Source: Saprospiraceae bacterium
GTDB lineage: Bacteria > Bacteroidota > Bacteroidia > Chitinophagales > Saprospiraceae
NCBI GenBank assembly: GCA_958295895.1
Contig: CATQHI010000005.1
Coordinates: 1 to 64,000, forward strand
Length of the DNA stretch: 64,000 bases
Reading direction: 5' to 3'
Part shown: piece by piece, positions 17,206 to 24,539 of the stretch
Layout of the letters: each line of letters opens with the position of its first letter
Position numbering within the stretch: the first letter of the stretch is position 1
The notes under the pieces: generated by a model
What the model saw: the letters and a program-made list of their open reading frames with translations, nothing else
Databases searched by the model: none
Told to the model about the DNA's origin: nothing
Made by a program: the position numbers and the translations under genes

Positions 17206-17631
17206 GGGGGCTAGAGCTTCGGACAAAGCTACGGCACGGCGTACGGACCCCCGGAGCAGGCGAAAAGTGTTAAAACGGGCAGGTGGAAGACGTTTAACGT
17301 TTCGTTTGCCCCGTTCTTTATCGGGGGGGCTTACGCCGGTTAGACCAACATAATTTTGTCCAATTGGGAATAAAGTGTAGGTGAAGGAATACTATGCAAG
17401 TTGTCGCCAAACAATCAATGGTAACGATCTTGAGATCGTCGGACCGGCCCTCCAAACACGGAGATTGGTCAACAGTTAAACCTAGACCGGGCCGTACTGC
17501 CACCCTTGCTGGGCGTTGGTTACTGCCCCTACCTTTGCTTTTTCGTAGGCGCAGGACGATGGTCCCGCTCAGCCTGCCCACACGCTAGGTATTGCACTAC
17601 CTGGTGTGATCTTTTCACGAAACACTATGAA
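17206..17631. other. 426-base intergenic region between divergent genes, with promoter-like motifs
   Basis: No convincing gene. It holds the -7 box of the oxidoreductase at the left edge, GTTAAAACG (17269-17277) and CGTTTAACG (17291-17299), both of which recur upstream of the gene at 52949. There is also a CCAATTGG palindrome near 17356, a near-perfect inverted repeat ACGATCT-TG-AGATCGT (17423-17438), and a TACCTTTGC box (17530-17538) that may serve the transglycosylase. A 64-codon open frame (17394-17588) has no recognisable features and is rejected. Confidence 0.5.
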
Positions 17632-18747
17632 ATGAGCAAGCTCCAACGGGCCTGCTACCTGTGGCTCCTGCTGAACCTGCTGGTAGCGATCCCCACTACA
17701 GCTAGCGCCACCCTTTCTTCACCCGTCAAACCAACCAAGCGGACCGAGGCCCAACTAACCAACCGCCTTCAACGTCTCGATCTGCCGCTGCCCACCACCG
17801 TTACCGACGCCTTTACCCAGCGCAAGATCGAGGATTACCTCGGTCCCGGAGGCCGCAATACCGAGCGCATGCTGGGCCGCGCCAACCTTTACTTTCCCGT
17901 CTTCGAGTACTACCTCGCCAAGCACGAGCTACCCGCCTCGCTAAAGTACCTGGCCGTAGCCGAGTCCATGCTGGTACCCGGTGCGGTCTCCTCCGCCCGC
18001 GCCGCCGGACTGTGGCAGTTGATGCCGGCTACCGCCCGCGAGATGGGCCTGCGCGTGGATGGGACCGTCGACGAGCGATTAGACATTCACCGCAGCACCG
18101 AGGCCGCCGTGCTAATGCTCAAGGCTCTACACGGGGAGTTCACCGATTGGAACTTGGTACTTGCCGCCTACAATGCCGGCGGCGGGCGCGTGCGGCGCGC
18201 CATCCGGGCCGCCGGATCCGATATGTACGACGAGGTCAAGGCTTATCTGCCGGGCGAGACTCAGCGCTACGTCGCCGCCTATCTGGCCGCCGCCTACGCC
18301 GTCAATTACTACGAGGACCACGGACTCATTCCCCACGAACTGCCCGGTACGGAAAGCGTGCGGGTCCACCATCGTATCAGTCTGGCCAAACTAGCCCGTG
18401 AGTGTAATATCCGTCCGGCCACCCTGCGCCGGATCAACCCGATGTTCGTGCAGGCCTACATTCCGGCTAGTGCGACGGGCTACCGGCTGCGGGTGCCCGC
18501 GGGGCGGAAATCCGCCGTGCAACGGTTCCTCTGGGGCCGGCCCAACTTGGTGGAGCTGCCGGCGGAGGAGAACCTGGAACTGGCGACCACCCTGGCGCAG
18601 GAGCGGGGCTTCGATCCGGTACGGATGCTTCTGGGCGTACGTGGCGATCGGTTGATCTACGTTACGCCGGTGTGGAGTCTAGAGCAGTTGCGGGAGCGTC
18701 TGCTGCTGGAATACTTTGATGATTATCGCTCCTTCGCCAGTCTATAG
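17632..18747 (+). CDS. Lytic transglycosylase (MltD-like) with LysM-like region
   Basis: A 371-residue exported murein lytic transglycosylase that cleaves the MurNAc-GlcNAc bond to a 1,6-anhydro product. A signal peptide lies in MSKLQRACYLWLLLNLLVAIPTTASA. The SLT domain starts with the catalytic Glu in LAVAESMLVPGAVSSARAAGLWQLMPATA and continues to AAYNAGGGRVRRAI and VAAYLAAAYAVNYY. The C-terminal region (HHRISLAKLARECNIRPATLRRINP) looks like a LysM-type peptidoglycan-binding repeat. I chose ATG 17632 because it gives a proper signal peptide. Just upstream, ATGAAATGAGC contains a two-codon out-of-frame ORF whose TGA overlaps this ATG. The gene is convergent with smpB. The short C-terminus distinguishes it from multi-LysM MltD. 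Confidence 0.88.
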   Translation: MSKLQRACYLWLLLNLLVAIPTTASATLSSPVKPTKRTEAQLTNRLQRLDLPLPTTVTDAFTQRKIEDYLGPGGRNTERMLGRANLYFPVFEYYLAKHELPASLKYLAVAESMLVPGAVSSARAAGLWQLMPATAREMGLRVDGTVDERLDIHRSTEAAVLMLKALHGEFTDWNLVLAAYNAGGGRVRRAIRAAGSDMYDEVKAYLPGETQRYVAAYLAAAYAVNYYEDHGLIPHELPGTESVRVHHRISLAKLARECNIRPATLRRINPMFVQAYIPASATGYRLRVPAGRKSAVQRFLWGRPNLVELPAEENLELATTLAQERGFDPVRMLLGVRGDRLIYVTPVWSLEQLRERLLLEYFDDYRSFASL

Positions 18748-18775
18748 TCCAACATCTAAGGTCGAGTGGCCTGTT

Positions 18776-19240
18776 TTACAGGTACTGCTTCTTGATCCGG
18801 TCCATCGTACGCTTGCTTTCACGCTGCCGGATAGTCTCGCGCTTATCGTACACCTTCTTGCCCTGCACCAGGGCCACCTCCACCTTAGCCAGTCCTCTCT
18901 CATTGAGGTACAGGCGGTAGGGCACGATGGTAAAACCTTTTTCCTTGACCTTCTTTTCCCACTTGCGCAGTTCCTGCCGTTTGAGTAATAGTTTACGGGG
19001 GCGGCGTTCCTCGTGGTTGAACTGGTTGCCCTGCTTGTACTCCCCGATGTAGAGAGAGCGCAGGATGAGCTCGCCCCGGTCGAAGGCGCAGTAGCCATCG
19101 CGCAGGTTGACGTGGCCGGCCCGGATGCTTTTGATCTCGGTGCCGGTGAGCTTAATACCCGCCTCGACGGATTCAATAAATTCGTACTCGAACTTCGCCT
19201 TGCGGTTTACAAACTCCTTTTCCTTCGTCTTTTTAGCCAT
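18776..19240 (-). CDS. smpB: SsrA-binding protein
   Basis: Binds tmRNA and is needed for trans-translation rescue of stalled ribosomes. The 154-residue protein shows the family order: NRKAKFEYEFIESVEAGI, LTGTEIKSIRAG, VNLRDGYCAF and YKQGNQFNHEERRPRKLLL. The C-terminal tail KKVYDKRETIRQRESKRTMDR inserts into the mRNA channel. ATG 19240 (MAKKTKEKEF) is preferred over a start four codons upstream because homology begins there. It lies immediately downstream of the intrinsic terminator of the dipeptidyl peptidase gene, so it should have its own promoter in the 125-base gap. No ssrA RNA gene was recognised in the window. Confidence 0.95.
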   Translation of the reverse strand: MAKKTKEKEFVNRKAKFEYEFIESVEAGIKLTGTEIKSIRAGHVNLRDGYCAFDRGELILRSLYIGEYKQGNQFNHEERRPRKLLLKRQELRKWEKKVKEKGFTIVPYRLYLNERGLAKVEVALVQGKKVYDKRETIRQRESKRTMDRIKKQYL

Positions 19241-19250
19241 GCGGAAGTGC

Positions 19251-19284
19251 AAAAAGAAAGGCTCCGCCGGGTCATGACGGAGCC
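19251..19284 (-). terminator. Intrinsic terminator of the dipeptidyl peptidase gene
   Basis: On the minus strand a 7-bp stem GGCTCCG/CGGAGCC (19260-19266 with 19278-19284, 11-base loop) is followed by TTTCTTTTT (19251-19259). It sits 80 bases after the peptidase stop and just before the smpB start. Confidence 0.7.
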
Positions 19285-19364
19285 TCTCGTGATATTCAAT
19301 AATACTGTGCGTTAGGGAACGGCCCTCTTAGCTTTGGAGTTCGCGGTTAGCGTAAAAATCTTGC

Positions 19365-21524
19365 CTACTTCGTAGCGGCCGCGGGGCCGATGCTACGGAG
19401 CAGAAAGTTAGTCATTTTCGTGTATAAGTGCAGGCGGGTGGGGCCGCCGTAGATGCCGTGATTTCGGTTGGGGTAAAAGTAGGTCTCAAACTGCTTGTTG
19501 TGCATAATTAATGCGTTGGCCATCTCCGCGGTGTGCTGAAAGTGGACGTTATCGTCGCCCATACCGTGTACCAACAACAGATCTCCCTCCAGGCGGTCGG
19601 CAAAATTAACGGGGCTATTCTCGTCGTAGCCCGCCTTATTCTCTTCGTAGGTGCGCATGTAGCGCTCGGTGTAGATGGAGTCGTACCACTTCCAGTTCGT
19701 TACGGGGGCTACCGAGATGGCGGCGGCAAAGATGTCGTTACCGTGCAGGATAGCGTTGAGGGCCATGAAGCCACCGTAGCTCCAACCGAAGATACCGATG
19801 CGGTCGGCGTCGATATAAGGGAGGCTGCCGAGGTAGCGGGCGGCGCTGATCTGGTCTTCGGTCTCCTGCTTGCCGAGCGTCAGGTAGGTCTGTTTTTTCA
19901 TCTCCTCGCCGCGGGCGCCGGTGCCCCGGTTATCGACAACGGCCACCACAAAACCCTGCTGCGCGAGCATTTGGAACCAAGCCATGTTCTGTCCCCGCCA
20001 ATTGTCGAGTACCTGCTGGCTACCGGGGCCGCCGTAGACGTGCATGAGTAGGGGGTGAGCTACGGTAGAGTCCATGTTGGCCGGCTTGACCAGGTAGCCG
20101 TTCAGTTCCGTACCCTCCTCGCTGGTGAAGGTGAAAAATTCAGCGGGTTGGAAGTCGTAGTCCTGGACGGTCTGCGCGAGGGTTGCGTTGTCCACGATCT
20201 TCCGCACCTGCGAGCCCGCAGCATCCATCACTCTGACGGTCTCCGGGGAATTGATGGTCGAGTGTGAGAGCACGAAGTAGTCGTAGGTGCCCGAAAATTC
20301 CGCGCTGTTGTAACCCGGTTCGGAAGCCAGGGGGCGGGGCAGGTCGCGGCCACGCAGACTCTTCGCGTACACCTCCCGCTCCATGGGATCGCGGCCGGCG
20401 GCCTGGAAGTAGAGCGTGCCGTCGTGCACGCCGTAGAACTCGGTGACATCGTAGCGCTGGGAGGTGAGGCGCTCGGGCGTGCCGCCCTGCATATCGTAGC
20501 GGTAGAGCTGGTTGAAGCCATCCTGCTCGCTGGTCCACACGAAGCCATCGTCGAGGAAGGTGAGGTTGTCGTGGACGTCGATGTAGTAGCGGTTTTCCTC
20601 CTCCAGCAGGGTGCGCTGGCTGCCTTCCTGGAGGTTGAATAGGATGAGCTCTAGCTTACTCTGGTGGCGGTTCATACGCTGGGCGGTGAGCTCGTCGGCG
20701 TTGTTGGTCCACTGTACGCGGGGCAGGTAGTGCCATTCCTGTTCGGAGTTCTCGTTGACGGTGAGCAGGTCGCTGGTCTCGCCGCTACTGAGGTCGTAGC
20801 TGTGCAGACTGACCGTACTGTTTTCGGCCCCCACCTTCGGGTACTTGAAGGTGACGTAGTCGGGGTAGAGGTTGTTGTGGAAGTCAGTGTAGGTAAACTC
20901 GGGCACCTTGCGCTCGTCGAACTTGAGGTAAGCCAGCCGCTGCCCGTCGGGGCTCCAGTACAGGGCCTTACTGAAGCCAAACTCCTCCTCGTACACCCAG
21001 TCGGTGGCTCCGTTGATGATGGCGTTGATCTCGCCGTCCTCGGTGACCTGGGTAAGCTGGCCGTCGGCTAGGTTTTTGATGTACACATTATTGTCGACCA
21101 CGAAGGCTACGCGCTGGCCGGTGGGGTCGAGGGTAGCTAGGCGGTGCTTCTTCTCGGGGTAGACGGGGGTGGTGGTGCCGGCCGCCGTATCGTAGACGTA
21201 GTAGAAGGACTCGGAGCTACGGCGGAACAACTGCTCGGTCTCGCTGCTCAGCAGCAATTTCTTCTCATCGGCGCTAAACTCGTAGTCATCAATGCGACCG
21301 TCGAAGTCTGCTAGGATAGTACCCGTTTGCTCCCCGGTAGTGATGTCGTAGGTCACTACCTGATTATCTTCCAGCGCGGCGTAGGAGGTGCCGTCCTGTA
21401 AAAAATTGAAGCCGCTGACGCCGTCGGGGCTGAAGGTATAGGTGGCCCAGATGTCTTCGAGGGTGATGGCTTTTTGGGCGGTGAGGCCGGTGGAAAATAG
21501 GAGTAGTAGGAGGAGGTAGCGCAT
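19365..21524 (-). CDS. S9 family dipeptidyl peptidase IV-type serine peptidase
   Basis: A 719-residue exported prolyl-oligopeptidase-family enzyme that removes Xaa-Pro or related dipeptides. The signal peptide is MRYLLLLLLFSTGLTAQ. Residues about 40-450 form a DPP-IV N-terminal beta-propeller (YWSPDGQRLAYLKFDERKVPEF, ATDWVYEEEFGFSKAL with the Glu-Glu pair that binds the substrate amino terminus). The catalytic alpha/beta-hydrolase domain has Ser582 in GWSYGG, Asp657/658 in GMGDDNVHF and His689 in NRNHGIYGG. The normal length of about 720 residues is kept. It is a single-gene unit ending in a good terminator at 19251-19284. The double-Glu motif favours dipeptidyl peptidase over endopeptidase activity. 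Confidence 0.93.
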   Translation of the reverse strand: MRYLLLLLLFSTGLTAQKAITLEDIWATYTFSPDGVSGFNFLQDGTSYAALEDNQVVTYDITTGEQTGTILADFDGRIDDYEFSADEKKLLLSSETEQLFRRSSESFYYVYDTAAGTTTPVYPEKKHRLATLDPTGQRVAFVVDNNVYIKNLADGQLTQVTEDGEINAIINGATDWVYEEEFGFSKALYWSPDGQRLAYLKFDERKVPEFTYTDFHNNLYPDYVTFKYPKVGAENSTVSLHSYDLSSGETSDLLTVNENSEQEWHYLPRVQWTNNADELTAQRMNRHQSKLELILFNLQEGSQRTLLEEENRYYIDVHDNLTFLDDGFVWTSEQDGFNQLYRYDMQGGTPERLTSQRYDVTEFYGVHDGTLYFQAAGRDPMEREVYAKSLRGRDLPRPLASEPGYNSAEFSGTYDYFVLSHSTINSPETVRVMDAAGSQVRKIVDNATLAQTVQDYDFQPAEFFTFTSEEGTELNGYLVKPANMDSTVAHPLLMHVYGGPGSQQVLDNWRGQNMAWFQMLAQQGFVVAVVDNRGTGARGEEMKKQTYLTLGKQETEDQISAARYLGSLPYIDADRIGIFGWSYGGFMALNAILHGNDIFAAAISVAPVTNWKWYDSIYTERYMRTYEENKAGYDENSPVNFADRLEGDLLLVHGMGDDNVHFQHTAEMANALIMHNKQFETYFYPNRNHGIYGGPTRLHLYTKMTNFLLRSIGPAAATK

Positions 21525-21599
21525 CGGCGAGTAGGGGGTGAGGTAGGTAGTTCATAACGGTAGTGAGTGCGTGGAGGTTGGGTGGGAGGGCAGTACGAT

Positions 21600-21738
21600 G
21601 CTGCCTCCGGCAGCGCCGTCCGATGCACTCTCCGAGTGCGAGAGCCACTCTGGCGGCCATACGATTCCGTTGCCGGGGCTCCACGCCCCGGACGCTCGGG
21701 CTGCAAGCCCTCGACCTTAGACCATACCTTCGGGGTAT
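21600..21738. repeat. Hairpin array covering the leader and start codon of the next gene
   Basis: About 140 bases contain at least six short palindromes in a row: GCTGCC-TCC-GGCAGC (21600-21614), GCACTC-TCC-GAGTGC (21625-21639), GCCA-CTC-TGGC (21644-21654), CCGGGGC-TCCAC-GCCCCGG (21673-21691), GGGCT-GCA-AGCCC (21698-21710) and ATACCT-TCG-GGGTAT (21724-21738). The first two share the frame RATGC-stem-TCC-stem-GCG with the copies at 40296-40336 while their stems differ by compensating bases. The last hairpin contains the ATG of the gene at 21737. Confidence 0.65.
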
Positions 21739-23449
21739 GCGGGTGAAGGCCTCTTGGGTGCGGTGGATTCAGCGGATAGCGTATGGTATAGCTGTAGTAT
21801 CTCTTCTGGCCGGCATCATCTACGCCATCTGGTACCGTATCCAGGCCTACGTCATCCTTCGCGACACCTATCTCGCCCAGGCACCCTTCTACCGCTCCGC
21901 CCACTGGGCCACCGACTTCTTCACCCCCCAAACCAAGGTCGCCGGTGATCGCTTTGCCGCACTAGGTATCATACTAGCCCTGCTTGCCGGTAGCTACCTC
22001 ACCTACTGCTGGCGGCGAATGGAGCGGCACCCCACACCGACCCTACAACTGCACGTCTCCCAGCGTGATGTACTGGCGTTCGTCACCCTGACCTCGCTCC
22101 AGCTCAGCCTCTGGGCCTACGCCAACCACCTCCTCCCCCCCGCCTACGACGAGGTGTTCAGTGCCGTGCACGCCGCCGGGGCCGGTCCCTTCTACGCGCT
22201 GACCTACTACATGCTGCCCAACAACCACGTCCTATTTAACGTGCTGAACGGCGCGCTATTCGGGTGGTGGACGGACAATCTGGTGCTCACGGGGCGGCTC
22301 CTCTCGCTGGGGGCCTATCTGGCGTTGGGGGTGCTCCAGTACTTCTGGCTCCGCTCACTACTACACGACCGATTTGCGGCCTTTGGGTTGGCGGTGCTAC
22401 TGGCCGTCCTGCTGCCAGTATGGGGCTTTGCGGCTCAGGCACGGGGGTATATGCTGTTGCTGCTATTTAGCTGGGGTGCTTTCGTGGCGGTCTGGCGGTA
22501 TCAGAGTGGCCGGTGCCGCGGGATGCAGTGGCTACTGAGCGGCTGCTGTCTACTGGCTTATGCTACCGTACCGGTCTTTCTGTATCTCCACCTCGCGCTG
22601 TTGGCGTGGATCGGTATGGGCTGGCTGCGGGCGCGGCGGGTGGACTGGACACTGCTTGCTAATCAGTTGGTGGCGGGGGTGGCAGTATTCCTGTTCTACC
22701 TGCCGGCCATCAGCTTTTCGGGGCTGGGGTCTATCACCAGCAACCGCTACGTGGCGGGCGGGCAGCAGGGGGTGGGGGAGTTCGCGGCGAAGTTTCTGCC
22801 CACCCTGCCGGACTACGTCAACTACCTGGCGCTGGACGTGGCGGGGGTGGTACCGTGGGTATTGCCGGCACTGGCGCTGCTACCACTAGTGTACGGGTGG
22901 GCACCAGCGCGGAAATTCCGCCGACTGGCTACGTTCTATGCCCTGCTGCTGAGCGTCACTCTAGCAACGGTGCTATTGATGCGGGCCGTACCCTTTCACC
23001 GTACACTCATCTTTCAGCTACAATTCGTGGGTTTGTCGATTGCGTGTTTGCCGCTTATCGGGCGTGTGTTCACTTCAGTTGGTGGGTCTGCGTCCAGGCA
23101 GCGTCCACGGTGGCTACGTGGGGTGGCGGTGGGCTGGCTACTGCTAGCGGGCTGGCTAGTGTGGGTGACGCCGGAGCAGTTTTCGTTGTACCTTTATTAT
23201 TACGATATCGTGCCTACGTACCGGTCGGTACAGGGGCTGGTAGAGCGAGTTCCGGCGGGGGCGCGGGTGGCGGGGGGTGACGAGGCGTTTTATCCGTTGT
23301 ATTTATTGCAGCGCGATGGACATCATACCACATCGGTCCTTAAGGCTGATTACTACGTTAAACGGCCCGGGGAGGCGCTGCCGGTGGAGGTGTGGAACCT
23401 CGCTGGCCGGGATGCGGAGTATGAGCTCTACGTACGGGATACGGAGTGA
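21737..23449 (+). CDS. Polytopic membrane protein, glycosyltransferase 39/PMT-like
   Basis: A 570-residue integral membrane protein with about 11-13 hydrophobic segments, resembling GT-C fold glycosyltransferases that use lipid-linked sugars. The family-like features are a first extracytoplasmic loop with acidic residues (YDEVFSAVHAAG), the motif MLPNNHVLFNVLNGAL, and long Leu-rich membrane spans ending in a soluble C-terminal domain (from about residue 500, VERVPAGARVAGGDE). I chose ATG 21737 (MRVKASWVRWIQRIAYG). The open frame extends to 21563, but that part merely reads through the hairpin array and is Arg/Cys-rich nonsense. The ATG is buried in the last hairpin of the array, so initiation may be structure-dependent. 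The acceptor substrate cannot be inferred. Confidence 0.65.
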   Translation: MRVKASWVRWIQRIAYGIAVVSLLAGIIYAIWYRIQAYVILRDTYLAQAPFYRSAHWATDFFTPQTKVAGDRFAALGIILALLAGSYLTYCWRRMERHPTPTLQLHVSQRDVLAFVTLTSLQLSLWAYANHLLPPAYDEVFSAVHAAGAGPFYALTYYMLPNNHVLFNVLNGALFGWWTDNLVLTGRLLSLGAYLALGVLQYFWLRSLLHDRFAAFGLAVLLAVLLPVWGFAAQARGYMLLLLFSWGAFVAVWRYQSGRCRGMQWLLSGCCLLAYATVPVFLYLHLALLAWIGMGWLRARRVDWTLLANQLVAGVAVFLFYLPAISFSGLGSITSNRYVAGGQQGVGEFAAKFLPTLPDYVNYLALDVAGVVPWVLPALALLPLVYGWAPARKFRRLATFYALLLSVTLATVLLMRAVPFHRTLIFQLQFVGLSIACLPLIGRVFTSVGGSASRQRPRWLRGVAVGWLLLAGWLVWVTPEQFSLYLYYYDIVPTYRSVQGLVERVPAGARVAGGDEAFYPLYLLQRDGHHTTSVLKADYYVKRPGEALPVEVWNLAGRDAEYELYVRDTE

Positions 23450-23540
23450 GCCTCGCTCGTCTGCCGACTCGATACAAAGCATCGCGATTTGGATATCACC
23501 AACCGATAGCGCTGCAGCGAACGATCAGGTGGAGAGACAG

Positions 23541-24536
23541 CTATCGCCCAATCAGCGCGTGTTTGCACCCGCGGCCCCGCCCTTTTGCCAGCCAGTTGTC
23601 CTGCCCGGCTGCCAGCAACTCTGCCATAGCCCTGGTAATAGGTTGACCAGTTACCTGCTCGATGAATAGCCACTGTCCGGCAGGATTGATTTCCAGAAAA
23701 AGGTATTCACCATCCGGAGTAAGGCGCATATCGATGGCCCCGTAGCTCAATCCCAACTCACGCATAAGGGCAAGCAGTTGGTGTTCGATTTCGGAGGGTA
23801 GCTCGGTGGCTGCGATCGTGCAGTTGCCGAGGTCCATGCGAAAGTCTTGAGGATAGCTGCTTTTCCGAAGATCGATCGCGGCGGCAAATAATTGCCCCCC
23901 AACCGCCGTGATACGCAGGTCCGCAACAGCCTCAATGTATTCCTGAAAGATGACAGGGGCGTACTTTACCTTCTCGAGTAGCGAGAGCTCCCTGCGTTTG
24001 AGGATGCGAGTCTCACGCCAGGCCACCTCGGCGCCCTTAAAGGGTTTATAAACGGTGCGCTTGCAACCGAGCGTTTCGGCGAAGGCCCGGGCCCGGGCGG
24101 GGTCGTTCGTAATGAGAGTGCGTGGCGTACGGAGGCCTAGCTTCTGGGCTACCGTTAACTGGTAGGCTTTGCGACCGGCGCGCTGATCGAGCAGCGGATC
24201 GTTGACCCAGAAAGCGTCGAGCAACTGGTACATCCCCTCAAAAGCCTCGCCGATCTCTCCGTAGGCGAAATTGCGTACGTCGGTAGTGGTAAGCTCGGAG
24301 TGTAGGCAAAAGGGCTGCGGCCGCCGCCACCAGGCGGTGGCAACCTGTGTGAGGTCGATAAGCCGGTCACCTGCGCTAAGGATCCTCTCAGCATCCGGAT
24401 CGTAGTCTAGAATGAGGCGGGAAGCAGTCGGAAAGCTGGCCGTATCGTATAGGGTATAGGGGGCGGACAGCGCGTCCAGCTCGGCGGTCACCCGCCGAGC
24501 GTGGACGTCCTGCTCGTTGGAGAAGACGAGAATCAT
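23541..24536 (-). CDS. MvdD-like ATP-grasp ligase (RiPP maturase type)
   Basis: A 331-residue ATP-grasp protein most like the MvdC/MvdD ligases that install ester or amide crosslinks in graspetide (microviridin-type) peptides. The N-terminal domain has the WWRRP signature (69-73). A family-like segment NDPLLDQRAGRKAYQLTVAQ (from 112) is followed by LGLRTPRTLITN, the ATP-binding Lys164 in VYKPF, QEYIEAVADLRIT, and metal-binding acids in GAIDMRL and FLEINPAGQW (near 280-289). It starts three bases after the S8 protease stop, so the two form one operon. No separate precursor peptide gene was recognised. The last about 16 residues (Lys/Arg/Gly-rich) are encoded by copy 5 of the dispersed motif and look like an added tail. 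The substrate is unknown; ATP-grasp family membership is strong, the RiPP role is inference. Confidence 0.75.
   Translation of the reverse strand: MILVFSNEQDVHARRVTAELDALSAPYTLYDTASFPTASRLILDYDPDAERILSAGDRLIDLTQVATAWWRRPQPFCLHSELTTTDVRNFAYGEIGEAFEGMYQLLDAFWVNDPLLDQRAGRKAYQLTVAQKLGLRTPRTLITNDPARARAFAETLGCKRTVYKPFKGAEVAWRETRILKRRELSLLEKVKYAPVIFQEYIEAVADLRITAVGGQLFAAAIDLRKSSYPQDFRMDLGNCTIAATELPSEIEHQLLALMRELGLSYGAIDMRLTPDGEYLFLEINPAGQWLFIEQVTGQPITRAMAELLAAGQDNWLAKGRGRGCKHALIGR
23562..23581 (-). repeat. Dispersed GGCGGGGMCGCAGGTGCA motif, copy 5 (GCGGGTGCAAA variant)
   Basis: Encodes the extreme C-terminus of the ATP-grasp ligase in the frame Lys-Gly-Arg-Gly-Arg-Gly-Cys-Lys. The plus strand reads TTTGCACCCGCGGCCCCGCC. 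Confidence 0.65.
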
Positions 24537-24539
24537 GGG

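Noticed and set aside
17394-17588. 64-codon open frame upstream of the lytic transglycosylase
   Set aside because: No homology-like features, Arg/Pro/Ser-rich composition, overlaps promoter-like motifs and lacks a sensible start context.
21563-21736. N-terminal extension of the glycosyltransferase-like protein
   Set aside because: It translates the hairpin array into Arg/Cys-rich sequence without a signal or membrane segment.
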